Shown here piece by piece: positions 5,517-5,620 of a stretch of 5,620 nt of DNA (position 1 is its first letter; every line of letters begins with the position of its first letter). Position numbers and translations under genes: made by a program. The stretch spans positions 1-5,620 of the forward strand of contig CAUZSH010000081.1 in assembly GCA_963582935.1 (NCBI GenBank). The letters are read 5' to 3'. The notes beneath the pieces are model-generated. The model was not told the DNA's origin. It worked only from the letters and a program-made list of their open reading frames with translations, and did not search any database. The DNA is from CAUZSH01 sp963582935 (GTDB lineage: Bacteria > Pseudomonadota > Gammaproteobacteria > Francisellales > Francisellaceae).

Positions 5517-5620
5517 ATGAATGTTTTAAAGTATTTATTCACCCTTGTAGCTATATTATCAGTTTCTAGCATAGCCTTTGCATCTCCCAAAACAGGAGTC
5601 TATGTTGGTATAAGCACTGG
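5517..5620 (+). CDS. secreted protein with signal peptide, probably outer-membrane beta-barrel (partial, right edge)
   Basis: ATG 5517 follows GAGG (5506-5509) by 7 bases. Thirty-four complete codons are visible. The N-terminus is a classic Sec signal peptide: MNVLKY, a hydrophobic core LFTLVAILSVSSI, then AFA before SP, giving predicted cleavage after residue 22. The mature start, SPKTGVYVGIST, has the alternating pattern of the first strand of an eight-stranded OmpA-like or porin-like barrel (the G-x-Y-V-G type). Export is well supported. The beta-barrel call rests on about a dozen residues and is inference. The rest of the gene lies beyond the window, so length and family cannot be judged. 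Confidence 0.75.
   Translation, partial: MNVLKYLFTLVAILSVSSIAFASPKTGVYVGIST

Noticed and set aside
5332..5590. Overlapping frames on both strands (5332-5520 plus, 5396-5590 minus) between the IS remnant and the secreted protein
   Set aside because: Composition is not protein-like, and they overlap the signal-peptide gene or its leader. The 5' leader with promoter elements explains the region better.
1..5620. CRISPR array, integrase attachment site or replication origin
   Set aside because: No regularly spaced direct repeats, tRNA-derived att core or DnaA-box cluster was seen.

Overview
The window looks like a piece of chromosome from an AT-rich gammaproteobacterium. A host-associated member of the Legionellales (Legionella, Coxiella or Rickettsiella type) is my best guess. 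The reasons are a Fis-type gene, a low-GC background, insertion-sequence debris, a decayed regulator, and a starter-unit system that would suit branched-chain fatty acids. The organism assignment is inference; no rRNA or other marker gene is present.

Left part (1-760): about 165 bases of very AT-rich DNA (28% G+C over 1-180 by hand count) hold a possible C-terminal tail of an unknown gene. A sharply bounded block of about 300 bases follows, at about 52% G+C over 181-460. It has small hairpins and one short minus-strand frame and resembles an inserted dispersed element. It ends a few bases before a good ribosome binding site and a fis homologue. That gene carries an in-frame TAA at its 28th codon (counted from 476) but is otherwise intact. 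A perfect 14-bp inverted repeat spans its stop codon and probably terminates transcription from both sides.

Centre (764-4117, minus strand): one uninterrupted 1117-codon gene encodes a four-module protein. In order these are 2-oxoacid dehydrogenase E1-alpha, E1-beta, a lipoyl domain and a full-length ketoacyl-ACP synthase III (FabH type). Key residues of each module are visible: GDG...NN for thiamine diphosphate, HSQ in E1-beta, a lipoyl-lysine candidate K721, and the Cys-His-Asn triad C912/H1045/N1075. No E2 acyltransferase module is present. The natural reading is a single-chain device that decarboxylates a 2-oxoacid, loads the acyl group on its own lipoyl arm and primes fatty-acid or polyketide-like synthesis. 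This is the most interesting object in the window.

Right of it (4118-5054), divergently oriented, is a promoter, a well-preserved TPP riboswitch whose 3' conserved strand contains the Shine-Dalgarno sequence, and a seven-helix PQ-loop membrane protein. That protein is probably a thiamine or thiamine-precursor transporter. The E1 half of the fusion protein needs thiamine diphosphate, so the two divergent genes make metabolic sense together, although the riboswitch can act only on the transporter mRNA.

Right end (5055-5620): a C-terminal remnant of an IS982-like transposase with a possible IS end, a candidate promoter, and the first 34 codons of a secreted, probably outer-membrane beta-barrel, protein cut by the window edge.
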